Source: Apium graveolens | Lineage: Eukaryota > Streptophyta > Magnoliopsida > Apiales > Apiaceae | Length of the DNA stretch: 64,000 nt | Assembly: GCF_009905375.1 (NCBI RefSeq) | Contig: NC_133653.1 | Span: forward strand, 82,162,911 to 82,226,910 | Direction: 5' to 3' | Part shown: positions 30,318 to 42,248 of the stretch, piece by piece | Layout of the letters: each line of letters begins with the position of its first letter | Numbering within the stretch: the stretch's first letter is position 1 | Notes under the pieces: model-generated | What the model saw: the letters and a program-made list of their open reading frames with translations, nothing else | What the model was told of the DNA's origin: nothing | Database searches by the model: none | Program-made: the position numbers and the translations under genes

Positions 30318-31741
30318 TGTGATAAGTGGAATTTATATTCACTTAGAATGCTTTGTATATGATCGAATTGTTGTTTTATACTCAAGTTGTTTGTGTTTTT
30401 GATGTGTTTTCATAGTGTTTTGCATTTTAGGGCATATTCGAAAGAAGGAATGGATTTTACATTAATTCTATGTTAAAAGGGTGTTAGGATGGAGCCTCGG
30501 TCGATTGCGCACAAGAAACCAACACGAGAAGGTCAAGAAAGCAGAAAAATCCAGTTTTTCCAGAAGCTCAGGGCGGCCGCGCTATTCTTGGAAGCGGTCG
30601 CGCCTATTTTCCAGGAACTCAGGGCGGCCGCGCTGGATCTTGAGGGCGGCCGCGCTAGGTCTAATTTTAAGAATTTTGATTCTATTGGAAGATTAATTTT
30701 CTAGACTCCTGATCTATTGGGCTGGTATTTAAAGACTTTTAAAAGATATTTTTCATATATAAGAGCAAGGAGAGAGCAACAAGAAGACCTAATATCACAA
30801 TACAACAAAGGAGAAGAAGATCTAGTTTCTACTTGTGATTCTTTGCTTAAGTTGTAATCTCGAATGCTTGTTTTCTTTGTTGTTTGAACCAAATACTCTT
30901 GTTAATGTACTTTGTTATTTTTATTCAGTTATTTCAGACCTAGTTTATCTTAGTTTATTTACCATGCTTTCATTGTAACCCATGGTGATGATGAGTTTGG
31001 TTATGAACTAATCGTTGTCATGGGGTTCTAACGGATTTACTTATGGATTTCTATAGTTAATTGTTTTGATACCTAAGTGTGTGGTGATTGTATAATATCC
31101 TAGTATTGGTTGTGCGTATTTGTCTTATGTGCGTCGTAAACATATAAGATAGTTTGTTCATCTCTATTGAAGCGATAGTGAATATAGAGATTTAGAGTTT
31201 GCCATGCTAGCATAGGTTCATGTATTTATTATGCATGATTCGTAGGTAATTTTAACCATCTTACTTTCCCTATGTAATCACGATAGATAACTTGTTCATT
31301 AAACCTTTATGTTGTGAAAATTCTATAGACATATAGGGTCTCAACATAATTGGGGTCTATTCAGCTTCTATCTCTTTTGTGGATGTCTGATAGTAGGGTA
31401 TTCATACAACGAAAATTGGCGTTTACTAGTTTTGTGTTATCTGATTAGTTATCATCACCATTGTATGCTAAGGTTAAGAACAATGACTTAGAATGAAGTA
31501 TTTAATGAAGTTAGAATCCCATGTTTGTCTCATATAGTTAATTCAATCACTTTTATTCTTAGTTAATTGCATGTTAGTTTAATATAGTTATAAATATCTC
31601 AACTGGTTATTGTCTAAGCATTGAACGATAGCTATACATTGTTGCATAGGTGCATAATCGTAAGTTAACTAAAAAGAGTCTCTGCGGGTACGAATCTGAT
31701 TTATATCTTATACTACTTGCGAACGCGTATACTTGCGTGTA
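30318..31741 (+). repeat. Athila LTR in plus orientation, right end truncated
   Basis: It starts TGATAAGTGGAATTTATATT after a purine tract and runs to TGCGTGTAATTTTAG. The final bases seen in the intact LTR (CACGTGTTTTCGCCTTAACA) are missing at the junction with D's 3' region at 31742. It contains the GCGGCCGC-rich segment (30569-30657). Confidence 0.88.
30569..30657 (+). repeat. GGCGGCCGCGCT words in the Athila LTR
   Basis: Three copies of GGCGGCCGCGCT plus a degenerate GCGGTCGCGCC lie within 90 bp of otherwise AT-rich sequence. Reverse copies are at about 28040-28128, 39378-39466 and 45878-45966. Confidence 0.8.
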
Positions 31742-31890
31742 ATTTTAGACAAATATGCAAACTATATGAACTAAACTATAATGAATATGCATCTATATGG
31801 ACTCACACACAAATATTCCTTAACTATCACCCCCAAACTTAAAAATTTCACTGTCCTCGGTGAAGGTAATAGCAAGGAATCAAGGCATAC
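31742..31890 (-). other. Athila 3' untranslated sequence with a second purine tract
   Basis: The minus strand carries TTAAGTTTGGGGGTGATAG (about 31828-31846) just after the env-position ORF. It resembles the purine tract next to the LTR, but no LTR start follows it. An internal second tract is known in some Athila relatives. Confidence 0.5.
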
Positions 31891-33119
31891 CTACTCGGAA
31901 GAAGAATGATCATCACTCTTCACAGGTGGAGTGTCAGGAGGCGGGTACACAGAATCCTCTCCAAAAACTTGCTACCGTATGTCAACTCCTGTGGCTCGAA
32001 AAGCTGTACCCAATGCCTGAGTAAGATCCTGCGCAAACCTGCTCTGCGACTCATACATCGCATCCATCTGCCTTGTCAAATGCCTATACTGCATCGATCC
32101 TAAACCAACACTATCCTCTGTCTCCTGCTATTGTTGCTACTGCGAAGAACTAGCCTCACCAATTTGACTTCTTCACACTGCCCTGCGTGCCTGAGTCGAA
32201 CCACCAGCATACATCTGATCGGCTGGATGGCCACCCGGCAAGTGATCATAGGTGTACCCAAGTCCTTTCTCGTCAGCCTTCCCACCAAACCACTCTTGCA
32301 TGCTTAAGATCGTAGAACTGTCGATGTGGGTGCTCGGTAACTGAAGTTGCTCGTGTGCGGGCCAATGAACACCCACCGCAACACAAAGCTTGGTCACAAT
32401 CGAGGCATAAGGGATAGACCCCGTAGTGCCTCCACGCAAAAACCGCAAAATATCTTGATGAATAAGAGAACCGAGATCAACATAATCTACCTGTAAAATC
32501 CCCCATAACAACTTCACACGATCCATAGTCACATCATGCACATGAGAAGAAGGCATGATATTCGCACAAATAAAAGCATTCCATGCACGAGCAAACCTGT
32601 TCATGCATGAAGCAGGGAAATTAAGATACTCGTTTGATCCCCTATCGAACTTCCATTGTGTCTTTGGAATACACAGCGTAGCCACAATCAAATCCAAATT
32701 AAAGTCCTCCCCCGTCTTATTAACCCACTCCTCCTGAGTAGGCTGTCTCTCAGGCTGGTTGATAAACCTGCGACTAGCCTCCGGGTTGTAGTCCACTGTC
32801 AACCTACATACCACTGAATACCCATTCTTATCAGCTTTTGCATTCGCATAGAAATCGTGAACGATACTCATAGGCACAGCCGCGGGTGCCTCACAAAATG
32901 AAACCCATCCCATCTCCAAGATCATCTCGAGAAGCTTACCATCCTTACCCGAAGGTAGAAAACCCTATATTTCTCTACCTGCTTAGTCAACAACCTTGTG
33001 TACTCCTCTTCAGCCGTCGGAGTAACAAATCGTGGCCTCATACCCCAAACACTTGAAGCATCAGTAGAGGCGGGGTTAGTGTTCTTGCTTCCTTGAGTAC
33101 GGGCACTCTTTGGTGCCAT
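31891..33119 (-). pseudogene. Athila env-position ORF (putative plant transposon protein domain)
   Basis: The minus-strand ORF begins MAPKSARTQGSKNTNPASTD and ends near DDHSSSE at 31891. Conserved wording includes IVHDFYANAK, VDYNPEASRRFI, ARAWNAFICANIMPSSHVHD, DRVKLLWGILQ, LIHQDILRFLRGG and SIPYASIVTKLC. This is the domain I know as PF20167, found in the third ORF of Athila-type elements. The last part is Gln/Ser-rich with RQMDAMYESQSRFAQDLTQA, likely a coiled coil. One frameshift lies near 32930 and at least two stops lie after residue 315. Its role is unknown; it stands where retroviruses have env, but I see no signal peptide or membrane anchor. Confidence 0.8.
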
Positions 33120-33639
33120 TGGAAAAGATTAAGTGAAATAAAAGGGGTGTGTAGAGAGATTTATGGTTTAAGCTAATAAAGTAAGGTGGAGATGGATGTA
33201 TATAGGTGTATGTGGATATAGAGTATTAGAATTAGGGTTATAATAGAAGTGGGATATGATTGTGGGTTTAGTGTGGATAATGGGGTGTTTTTAGGACTAA
33301 AAAACGGGTACAAAGACTGTTGTGTGTAATTTATTATTTTTTTTCTGATTTTTGGTTTTTTCTATTTTTCTTCTTTTTCTGGGTATCAGCGCAGCCGCAA
33401 CGCATGGGAGCGCGGGCGCGCCGTGTTTCTGTTGTTTCAGCGCGGCCGCGCCGTGCTCCTAGAAAAATGCCCTGTTTTTTTTTATTTTTTGATTTTTTTG
33501 TATTTTCTTCTGGTTTTTCTTCCTTCAATCTTCTTTTCTCAGTTACTAATGTACAACAAACATGGGTTGCCTCCCAAGAAGTGCTTGGTTTATGTCGCTA
33601 GCTTGACGTAGAATTCCGAGATCAAGTTGACAATAAAAC
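33120..33639 (-). other. Leader between integrase and the env-position ORF of Athila D
   Basis: No gene. It holds a T-rich run (33327-33380, 33476-33540) around two GC-rich words, GCGCGGGCGCGCCGTG and GCGCGGCCGCGCCGTG (33400-33455), similar to the LTR GC words. Confidence 0.6.
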
Positions 33640-34960
33640 GACACTAACTACCTCATGGTTTGCGGCATCTCCATAGTAATGCTTCAAACGTTGTCCATTC
33701 ATCTTGAATTCCTGACTTGGATCATTCTAAAAAATTTCCACCGCTCCATATGGAAACACAGTTTTGACAACAAACGGCCTTGACCATCTCGACTTCAATT
33801 TTCCAAGAAAAAGATGGAGATGAGAGTTGAACAAAAGAACTTGTTGAAAAGACGGAAATGAGAATTGAACAAAAGAACTTGTTGTCCCGGCACAAATCAT
33901 TTGAGCACTAGACCCCTATCGTACCACCTCTTGACTTTCTCCTTGTACATTTTGTTGTTCTCATATGCTTGAAGTCGGAACTCGTCGAGTTCATTCAATT
34001 GAAGCATCATTTTCTTACCAGCTGCAGTCAAGTCAAGGTTCAGTTTCTTCAAATCCTAATATGCCTTGTGCCCTAGCTCCACAGGCAAATGATATCCTTT
34101 ACCATAAACCAATTGAAACGGTGACATGCCTAGCGGAGTCTTGAATGTTGTTCGATATGCCCAAACAGCTTCATCTAGCTTCAAAGACTAATCCTTTCCC
34201 GATGGACATATAACTTTCTCCAGAATTCGCTTGATCTCTCTGTTAGACACATCAGCTTGACCATTAGTCTGAGGATGGTAGGTTGTAGCAATGGGATAAT
34301 TCACATTATATCTCTGCATTATAGCAGTGAACTTGTGATTGCAGAAATACGATCCCTCGTCACTGATTATGACTCTTGGAGTCCCAAATCTTGTGAATAT
34401 CTTCTTGTGAAGAAAGTTAAGCACTACCTTCGCATCATTTGTTGGAAAAACCTTGACTTCAACCCATTTTGACACATATTCGACTGCCAACAAGATATAC
34501 TGATTATTGTAAGATGAGACAAATGGCCCCATGAACTCAATTCCCCAAACATCGAAGATCTCAAACTCGAGAAGTACATTAAGAGGCATCTCATCCTTAT
34601 TTGACATATTACCAACACGCTGGAAGCGATCACACTTTAAAACAAACTGATTCATATCCTTAAAAAATGTAGGCCAGAAGAATCCTGCTTGAAGGATATG
34701 AGCTGCTGTCGTTTCTCCACCATAGTGGCCTCCATAAACAGTTGAATGGCAGCCTTGCAAGATACCCTCCATCTCGCTGTACGAAATACATCTCCTGATG
34801 ATTTGGCCAGCTCCTTGCCGAACAAAAACGGCTCATCCCACATGTGCCATTTCACCTCGTGAAGAAACTTCTTCATTTGAGCATAAGTTAAGTCCGGGGG
34901 CATAATGTTGCTCACAAGGTAGTTCACAATGCCTGCGAACCACGGTTTTTCTTCTTGCAC
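33640..34960 (-). pseudogene. Athila integrase
   Basis: The zinc domain reads HSTVYGGHYGGETTAAH, then CDRF where the family has a CxxC pair, so the last metal ligand is lost. The core begins WGIEFMGPF: the first catalytic Asp position is Glu here. The second Asp is present in ISDEGSYF and the Glu in QADVSNREIKRILE. After a break at about 34188 the frame continues with conserved EAVWAYRTTFKTPLG and YGKGYHLPVELGHKAYW to about 33990, then decays. The changed metal ligand and first acidic residue mean the encoded enzyme would be dead even without the stops. Confidence 0.88.
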
Positions 34961-36491
34961 CCCAAATAATACTTGTCAGGAAAAGACTCATTTATCAATG
35001 TCTTGTCATGTGAAATTGTACCTGGATCTTCTAAGCGAGAGAGATGATCTGCAACTTGATTCTCAGTATCCTTTCTATCCTTGATCTTCAGTTCAAACTC
35101 TTGTAGTAAAAGAACCCATCTACTCATTCTAGGCTTCGAGTCCTTCTTCGAGACGAGATAGCGAATAGCAGCGTGATCAGTAAAAACAGTCACCTTCGTC
35201 CCAAGCAAATAAGATCGAAACTTCTCAAAATCGTAGATAATGGCCAATAGCTCTTTCTCAGTTGTGGTGTAGTTCAGTTGAGCACCATCTAGGGTCTTAC
35301 TAGCATAATAGACCACATGAATTACATTGTTCTTCCTTTCACCAAGAACCGCTCCAACTACATAGTCACTTGCATCGCACATCATTTCAAAAGGCTCATC
35401 CACTCAGGTGCAGTTATGACAGGTGTCGTGATCAAGCTCTTTTTTAAGCTCTCAAAACCAGCTAGGCACTCATCATCAAACTTGAAAGGGACATCTTTCT
35501 CTAATAGATTGCACAATGGTTTAGAGATTTTTAAGAAATCCTTGATGAACCATCGATAGAAACCCGCATGACCAAGAAAACTTCGGATTCCCTTAACAGA
35601 AATTGGTGGAGGAAGGTTTTCAATGACCCCCACCTTGGCTTTGTCCACCTCAAGACCTTTACTAGAGACCTTGTGCCCAAGAATGATGCCTTGTTGCACC
35701 ATAAAGTGACATTTCTCCCAGTTGAGAACCAGATTAGTCTCAACCTAAGGAAATTCTGATTCGATCCGCCCCCTGGCTGGAACCGAAAAAGACCTGGTAA
35801 GAACTGCGCCAATATTTTACAAGCACTCGTCGAAAGATTCCCCGAACACAGAAAAATCATCCATGAACACTTCCACATTCTAACCAATCATGTTAGAGAA
35901 GATGGCCATCATACATCCCTAAAATGTGGCAGGTGCACCACATAACCCAAAAGAAACTCTTCTGAAGGCAAAAGTACCAAACGGACAAGTAAAGGTAGTC
36001 TTTTCTTGATCTTCTGGAGCAATGCAGATCTGATTATAGCCCGAATAGTCATCTAGAAGACAATAATATTTGTGCCTAGCCAACCTGTCGAGCATCTGAT
36101 CAATGAAAGGAAGTGGAAAGTGATCCTTCCCTGTGGCTTTATTCAGCTATCGATAATCCATGAACACTCTCCACCCCGTGACTGTTCGAGTCGGGATGAG
36201 CCCATTCTTTTTATTAGCAACCACTGTGATGCCTCCTTTCTTCAGCACACACTGAACTGGGCTTACCCATGAACTTCCAGAGATAGGATAGATGATCCCT
36301 GTATCTAGCCACTTGAAAATTTCCTTCTTCACAACCTTCTTTATGATCGGATTTAGCCTCTTCTGTTGCTCAACAGTCGGCTTACATCCTTCCTCTAGCA
36401 TAATTTTATGCATGCAATAAGAAGGGTTGATTCCCTTAATATCTGCTATAGTCCATCCAATTGCCGACTTGAACTCTCTCAGAATTCTCAA
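34924..36491 (-). pseudogene. Athila reverse transcriptase and RNase H
   Basis: RT begins with IGWTIADIKGINPSYCMHKI, LEEGCKPTVEQQKRLNP and WVSPVQCVLKKGG, followed by WRVFMDYR and a stop. It continues in frame with DDYSGYNQI and SFGLCGAPATF. The catalytic motif is FMDDFSVFG (about 35850). A shift and short extra segment lie near 35750-35800. RT ends with GHKVSSKGLEVDKAK and IRSFLGHAGFYRWFIKDF. RNase H shows [43 protein letters not shown] and [10 protein letters not shown]. At least four breaks separate these pieces. Confidence 0.88.
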
Positions 36492-36512
36492 GAGATTTTC
36501 CTCATCACTACC

Positions 36513-37589
36513 TCAAAGGTCAGATGAAATAATAACAGTCAAAGTAGATGCATCACCTAAAAATGCGTACCTCAAGTGTTCAGGCAAAGGTTTAAGCTCG
36601 AGTGTAGGAGCTTCCTCAATAGATGGCTTGAGATGCCCCTTGGCATTTTTGAGTTTTGACAATCCAAGAGATTCAAAAGGCATATCCAGCCTTCGCTTCC
36701 AAGGAGAAGCATTCAAATACTGCAACTGCTCATCACCTTTATCATCTTCACTATCTGAATCCCCCATCAAGGCTTTCTCTAAGGCATCAGACCTTAGCAT
36801 TTGATCAAGTTCTGAAATAACCATAGAATCGACCAATTCCACTTTTAAGCACTCCTCTTTATCAGTAGAGAATTTCATGGCATTGAAAACATTAAAGGTC
36901 GCATCCTGATCCAGTACTCGCATAGTTAGTTCACCTTTATGCACATCAATCAAGGTTTGGCCAGTAGCCATGAAAGGTCTTTCCAAGATTATGGGAATCT
37001 TTTTATCCTCCTCAAAATCAAGAATTACGAAGTCAGCGGGAAAGATAAGTTTGTCCACTTTGACCAAGACATCCTCCACAATGCCTCGTGGATATGTAAT
37101 AGAACGACCAGCCAACTGCAAGGATATATATGTAGGTTTTGGATCAAGTAGACCCAACTTCTTGAAGATAGAAAAAGACATCAGATTGATGCTAGCTCCC
37201 AAATCACATAAACACTTGTCGAACCATAGGTTTCTGATGGTGCAGGGAATAGTGAAGCTTCTAGGATCTTTAAGCTTCGGAGGCAACTTCTGTTACAGCA
37301 CATCACTGCATTCCTCCATAAGAGCAACGGTCTTCAGTTTATCGAGATTCACTTTACGAGATAAAATACCTTTCATAAATTTCACATAGCTAGGCATTTG
37401 TTCAAGAGCTTCAGCGAAAGGTATGTTGATATGAAGTTTTTTGAACACCTCCAGAAACTTAGCAAATTGCTTATCCAACTTTTGCTTCTGCAACCTCTTA
37501 GGAAAAAAGGTGGAGGATAGACATGTTTATCCCCGGTATTACCCTCAGGAGGAGTGTGTTCCATAGTTTTCTTCCTTGATTCCACTTCT
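36513..37589 (-). pseudogene. Athila protease region
   Basis: Protease reads CDLGASINLMSFSIFKKLGL, with D-L-G-A in place of the D-S/T-G found in most gypsy elements, as is usual in the Athila/Tat branch. It continues PTYISLQLAGRSITYPRGIV, VLDFEED, ILERPFMATG and IDVHKGELTMRV. The acidic linker to RT contains DSDSEDDKGDEQLQYLNASP. A stop just upstream (about 37287) and frame changes toward 37585 separate it from gag. Confidence 0.88.
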
Positions 37590-38314
37590 GCTTCCTTCTA
37601 CACACCTTCTTCAATCAAAACTTCAGATTCTGGAATTTAAGATTGTTTGGGGTTCGCAACCTTCCCAGACCTCAATGTAATTGCCTTGACCTGCTCTTTT
37701 GCTTCCCTCTTGCCTGTAAGTTATGTGTAACTAGGGAGTGTACCAGGTTGTCGATTCAACAAAGCATTGACAATCTGCCCAATTTGATTCTCCAGAGTCT
37801 TGATAGAAATTTCTTGGCTCTTAGACATGAGTCTCAACTCTTCCAATTCAGATTTTTCATTAGATTGACTTGTACTTCCATGCGGTAGTTGTTAAAGTTG
37901 GAGTTGTTGTCTTGGTGCATATTGCGGTTGTTGAAAACCAGGAGGGTTGAATTGCTTTGATGCATACTGCTCATAAGGCTGTTGCACCGCATTCTGATTA
38001 TTGCTCCAGCTGAACTTAGGATGATTGCGGTTGTTGGGATGATAAGCGGTTGGAACTGGTTGCTGCAACCTATGAAAGTTGCATACAAACTGAGCTGATT
38101 CACTAGAAATAGCACACTGCTCAGTTTCATGCGCACCTGCACAAAGCTCACAAACACTTGTGATCTGATTAACTCCATAATTAGCCAAAGAATCCACCTT
38201 CATCATTAAAGCCTTAAGCTGAGCAGCTATAGCATTAGCTGCATCCACCTCCAGAATTCCTGCTACCTTTCCTTGAGGTAGTCTCTGAATTGGGTTCTGT
38301 TATTCATTAGCAGC
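37590..38314 (-). pseudogene. Athila gag, C-terminal piece with zinc knuckle and LRSGK linker
   Basis: It reads VDAANAIAAQLKALMMKVDS, then a CCHC knuckle (CELCAGAHETEQC), a Gln/Asn/Pro-rich tract and AITLRSGK near 37670, which marks the gag-protease junction in Athila and Tat elements. Stops and shifts are present. It joins the gag middle piece across the solo LTR at 38315-39762. Confidence 0.85.
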
Positions 38315-39762
38315 TATTAGGGCGAAAACACGTGCTAAAATTATACGCAAGTATATGCGTTCGCAAGTAGTATAAGATATAAAGCAGATTCGTACCCACA
38401 AAGAATCTTTTTAGTTAACTTAAGATTATGCACCTATGCAATAATGGTATGACTATCGCTCAATACTAAGACAATAACAAGTTGAGATAATTATAACTAA
38501 GATTAAACTAACATGCAATTAACCATGAATAAAAGTGATTGAATTAACTATATGAGATAGACATGGGATTCTAACTTCATTAAATACTTCATTCAAAGTC
38601 ATTGTTCTTAACCTTGGCATGCAATGGTGATGACAACTAATCAGATAATACGAAACTAGTAAATGCCAACTATCGTTGTACGAATACCCTATTAATAGAC
38701 ATCCACAAAAGAGATAGAAGCTGAATAGACACCAATTATGTTGAGACCCTATATGCCTATAAAATTTTGACAACATAAAGGTTTAATGAACAAGTTATCT
38801 ATCGTGATTACATAGGGCAAGTAAGATGGTTAAAATTACCTACGAATCATACATAACAATTATACATGAACCTATGTTAGCATGGAAAGTTCTAAACCTC
38901 AATATTCACTGTCGTTTCGATAGAAATTAACACGCTGTCTTATATGTTAGCTACGCACATAAGACGAATAAGTACAACCAATCTAGGATATCAATCAATC
39001 CCCACATACCAAGATATTGAAACAAATTAACTATAGAAATCCATAAGAAAATCCGTTAGAACCCCACGATAATGATTAGTTCATGATCGAACTCATCGTC
39101 ACCATGGGTTCCAATGAAAACATGATATAAAACAATATAAGAGTATTAGGGTTTAAAGACAAATAGAAAACAATCATCCAAAGTATCAACTATATTGAAG
39201 AATACAAAAGTCTTCTTCTTCGTAGCCGTCTTGTGCTCTTTTAGGTCTTCGTAATGCTCTCTTTTGGCTCCTTGCTGTTAAAACGTCTTTTTATTGGTTT
39301 ATATAAGCCCCTAGTGGACCTGGACCCTCAAAATTAACAATTTCTACTAAAATCAGGATTCTGGGGCAAAAAGGGCAGGGCGGCCGCGCTCAAATCAGCG
39401 CGGGCGCACTGGCTTTTTGGCAAAAAGTCGGAGCAGCCGCGCTGGTTTTGGGGGCGGCCGCGCAGGATTTCTGGATTTTTCTGCTGAATCTTCTTTTGGC
39501 CGTATCTTGAGTTCTACTCGTCAGAATTAGGCGATTCAACTTCCCACGCGAAGCTAACGAGATTCTCAACAACTTGAAAATGTCCTAGGCTTCCAATTCT
39601 CAGCTCTTTTCAGCATTTCTTTGAAAAGCTCCTTTCTTCATTTCATTGATGCCTGAAATGAAATTATGCAAAAATATATCAAAAATACCAACAACTTGAG
39701 TCCAAAACACCAACTTAAGCTTATAATGAAGCATTCGAAGTAGATATAAAATCCACTTATCA
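38315..39762 (-). mobile_element. Solo LTR of an Athila relative (1448 bp)
   Basis: It begins TATTAGGGCGAAAACACG (TG changed to TA) and ends CCACTTATCA on the plus strand, matching the D LTR end to end. Flanks are GCAGC (38310-38314) and GTAGC (39763-39767), a 5 bp target duplication with one mismatch. Gag reading resumes across it. It holds its own GC-rich words (39378-39466). Confidence 0.92.
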
Positions 39763-40301
39763 GTAGCCATCAGTTCAATCAACTCATAAGCTTCATCGTA
39801 GCTCTTAGCCTATAAGGCTCCACCTGATGCTGCATCGAGCATGGGTCTAGAATGTGCTCCCAAACCATTATAAAAGCAGTTGATAATCATCCCATTAGGC
39901 ATCCCATGATGAGGATGCTTCCTAAGCATCTTCTTTTAGCGCTCCCAAGCCTCACACAAAGATTCTCACGATTACTACACAAATTGAGTAAGAGCGTTCC
40001 TGATTGCAGTTGTCTTTACCATAGGGAATAATTTAGTAAAAAACTTCTGAGCAAGATCTTCCTAAGTAGTGATAGAACCTTCTTGTAGCGAATGCAACCA
40101 ACACTTAGCTTTATCCCTCAGAGAGAATGGGAAAAGCCTCAACTTAACTGCATCTTCAGAAACATTGTTAAATTTGAAAATGTCGCAGATCTCGATGAAA
40201 TCTTTAATGTGCATGTTGGGATCTTCCGTTGGAGAATCCCCAAACTGGACTGAATTCTGTACCATATGAATCGTGCTACCTTTGATTTCAAAAGTATTAG
40301 C
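39763..40301 (-). pseudogene. Athila gag, middle piece
   Basis: Reads NTFEIKGSTIHMVQNSVQFG, DPNMHIKDFIEICD, AVKLRLFPFSLRDKAKCWLH, then after a stop the ALTQFV segment and SYDEAYELIELMA at the solo LTR. This is the retrotransposon Gag core. Confidence 0.88.
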
Positions 40302-40574
40302 TGTAACACCCCCAGATCCGGGGTCGGGAATCCGGGTTGTCACGGTCTTTCTTTCCACAATATCACTTCACTTAATTAATAATAAATAACCTCATGCTGT
40401 GACCCCATACTAACACACACCACAACCCGTTATAGTCTCAGAGCTGAAATTGAAATAAATACAAGTCTTTGAATCCACCATTTAACAGTTATTACAACCC
40501 AAAATGATTACTTGATAAATTTACAGTTAATTGCCATTATCTGCCACAAGTTATAATTATACATAATTTGATTC

Positions 40575-40697
40575 TCAAAAATATAATGCCTGATCTACCA
40601 ATAGATCTACCTCTGCAGCTATAGCAGCCACAACATCATCGGGAAGACGCGGGATGCTTCCCACGCGCTTGCGCTGGGTCTGCTGGAGTCTGGCCAT
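40575..40697 (-). CDS. H3 tail-like micro-ORF in the solo Tekay LTR
   Basis: It starts MARLQQTQRKRVGSIPRLP and ends QALYF: 40 codons, exactly the length at 9630-9752. Seven of the first 12 residues after Met match the H3 tail; K4 is Gln and S10 is Arg in this copy. The first 14 residues differ from element A at two positions, while the middle and end differ at many, mostly amino-acid changing. The frame survives in a non-coding solo LTR, so conservation may simply reflect shared ancestry. Confidence 0.35.
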   Translation of the reverse strand: MARLQQTQRKRVGSIPRLPDDVVAAIAAEVDLLVDQALYF

Positions 40698-42035
40698 CTT
40701 TCCTAACTGTTGTTGTGTGATGAAGAAATAAAGCAAGAGTGAGCCTTACAGCTCGCAAGATAATATGTAGTGATAACAATAATATAAGTATCTAAATGGA
40801 TACTTACTAGAATCTTTTATCATGAGTAAGATAATTACTTACTAGATATAAGTAAAAAAACAAGGGATGAAGTTACCAAATACTTCACTATACTTATATC
40901 ATTTATAAAGCTACTTGAACTACCACTGTTCAAAGTATAATGAGCTTTCAACAGTTCATCACATAGATGAGACTACAAGACAAGATTTGAATAGATTAAA
41001 TCTTTAAAATATCATCAAAATAAAATGAAGTTACGAGATACTTCATTTGATGCAAACATCATTTTGAAAACTTGACCCTGCCAACACTCAACAATCGCCC
41101 AACCGTAGCCTTTCTATCGAAATGCTCTGGGTAGTGTTGCAGAAATATCCAATTGGATGATGAACTCATTACGGGAGTTTGCCGCGCCAGGAAGACCACT
41201 TACGATGATCAGTCGTAGTAGTGCAACCCCACCATTTTCTACATATAGAGGAGAACCTGTCGGATTTACTTGTCAACCGAACACTGAACTCCTAAGGAAT
41301 GGACCGCCTTAGCGGAACTTCCAGGCCATTTGGGCCAATATAATAAGGCTGGGCCGGCGCTACTCGGCCACTTATGCCACTCCTAGTTCAGATGAAATCC
41401 ATGACTCTGAAACGTAAAGCTCGTTCCCCCTTTCCCCAAGTAGAAACTTGTTGATACGGCTTCACCAAGAAGTCGTATCTAGTTGGAAAGGAAAACTCAC
41501 CGATATTTCCCAGGCGATGCCTGTTAATGGATTAACTTGTTCCAAGAATTTTACTTCCCGAATATTGGGTAAGTAATCAATTCATTTATCAAAACAGCAA
41601 CCTTGTTGCGAATATAAAATACACCACAGAGCCGGATTCCCCAGGTTTTGAGCGAGTATTTAAATCCCCTTAAAAAGGAAGATCTTAAATATAAAAATGA
41701 GTTTTGGGATCCGCTCTAACTTTTAAAAATCATTTTGAAGACTCGAAAACACTTTAAAGAGTGTTTGGAGTAAAGCTGATTTAATGAAGTAAATCAGTCC
41801 CCAGTATATTTAGAAAAATGCCTGAATATTATTCTTTAAATAATATTCTCATAAAGATAATCCTTATAAAAATAATCGAAGTAGAAGTATTAAAACTTAT
41901 ACTTGAAATGGATATTAAATAACCAAAGATATACTAATATAAAAGTACTATCTTTATTTGAATAATCGAAAATAAGTTTGATTATTTACACCTTATTCTT
42001 TAATAAAATAAAGAATATATCTCAGCAAATAATCG

Positions 42036-42248
42036 GAGTCATAGATCCTCAAATGAATATTCAAAAATATTCAATAAATAATATAAACTGAGTCATAAGC
42101 CCTCGAATGAATATTCAAATAATATTCAATAAATAATATAAAGAGTCATAAGCCCTCGAATGAATATTCAAATAATGTTCAGATAAATAAATAAAAGGGT
42201 CATAAGCCCTCGAATGAATATTCAAATAATATTCAATAAATAAAATAA
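42036..42248 (-). repeat. Tandem repeat, four units, in the solo Tekay LTR
   Basis: Units carry GAGTCATAAGCCCTCGAATG and AATATTCAAATAATATTC. It is the counterpart of the three-unit array at 8287-8450. Confidence 0.85.

Larger units (their letters stand above)
27934..30765. repeat. Large imperfect inverted repeat, two Athila 3' ends tail to tail
   Basis: The left arm (about 27934-29254) and right arm (about 29459-30765) are reverse complements with scattered differences, around a spacer of about 200 bp. Each arm holds the start of an Athila LTR, the purine tract (TTCAAGTTTGGGGGTG on the plus strand at 30303-30318) and about 870 bp of the region before it, including GTCCTCAAGCATAA and TAGTAGCC words. 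The left purine tract contains AACCCCC where the right has GTGTGGGGG-type ends. No gene was seen in either arm; the arms contain a T-rich run (28955-29000) and an A-rich counterpart (29695-29745). Confidence 0.85.

Noticed and set aside
30481..30704. Two overlapping 71-codon plus-strand ORFs in the Athila LTR, with relatives at 45716-46045 and 27900-28109 (minus)
   Set aside because: They cross the GCGGCCGC words, the frames are shifted between copies and no domain is visible. Shared ancestry of the LTR explains the likeness.
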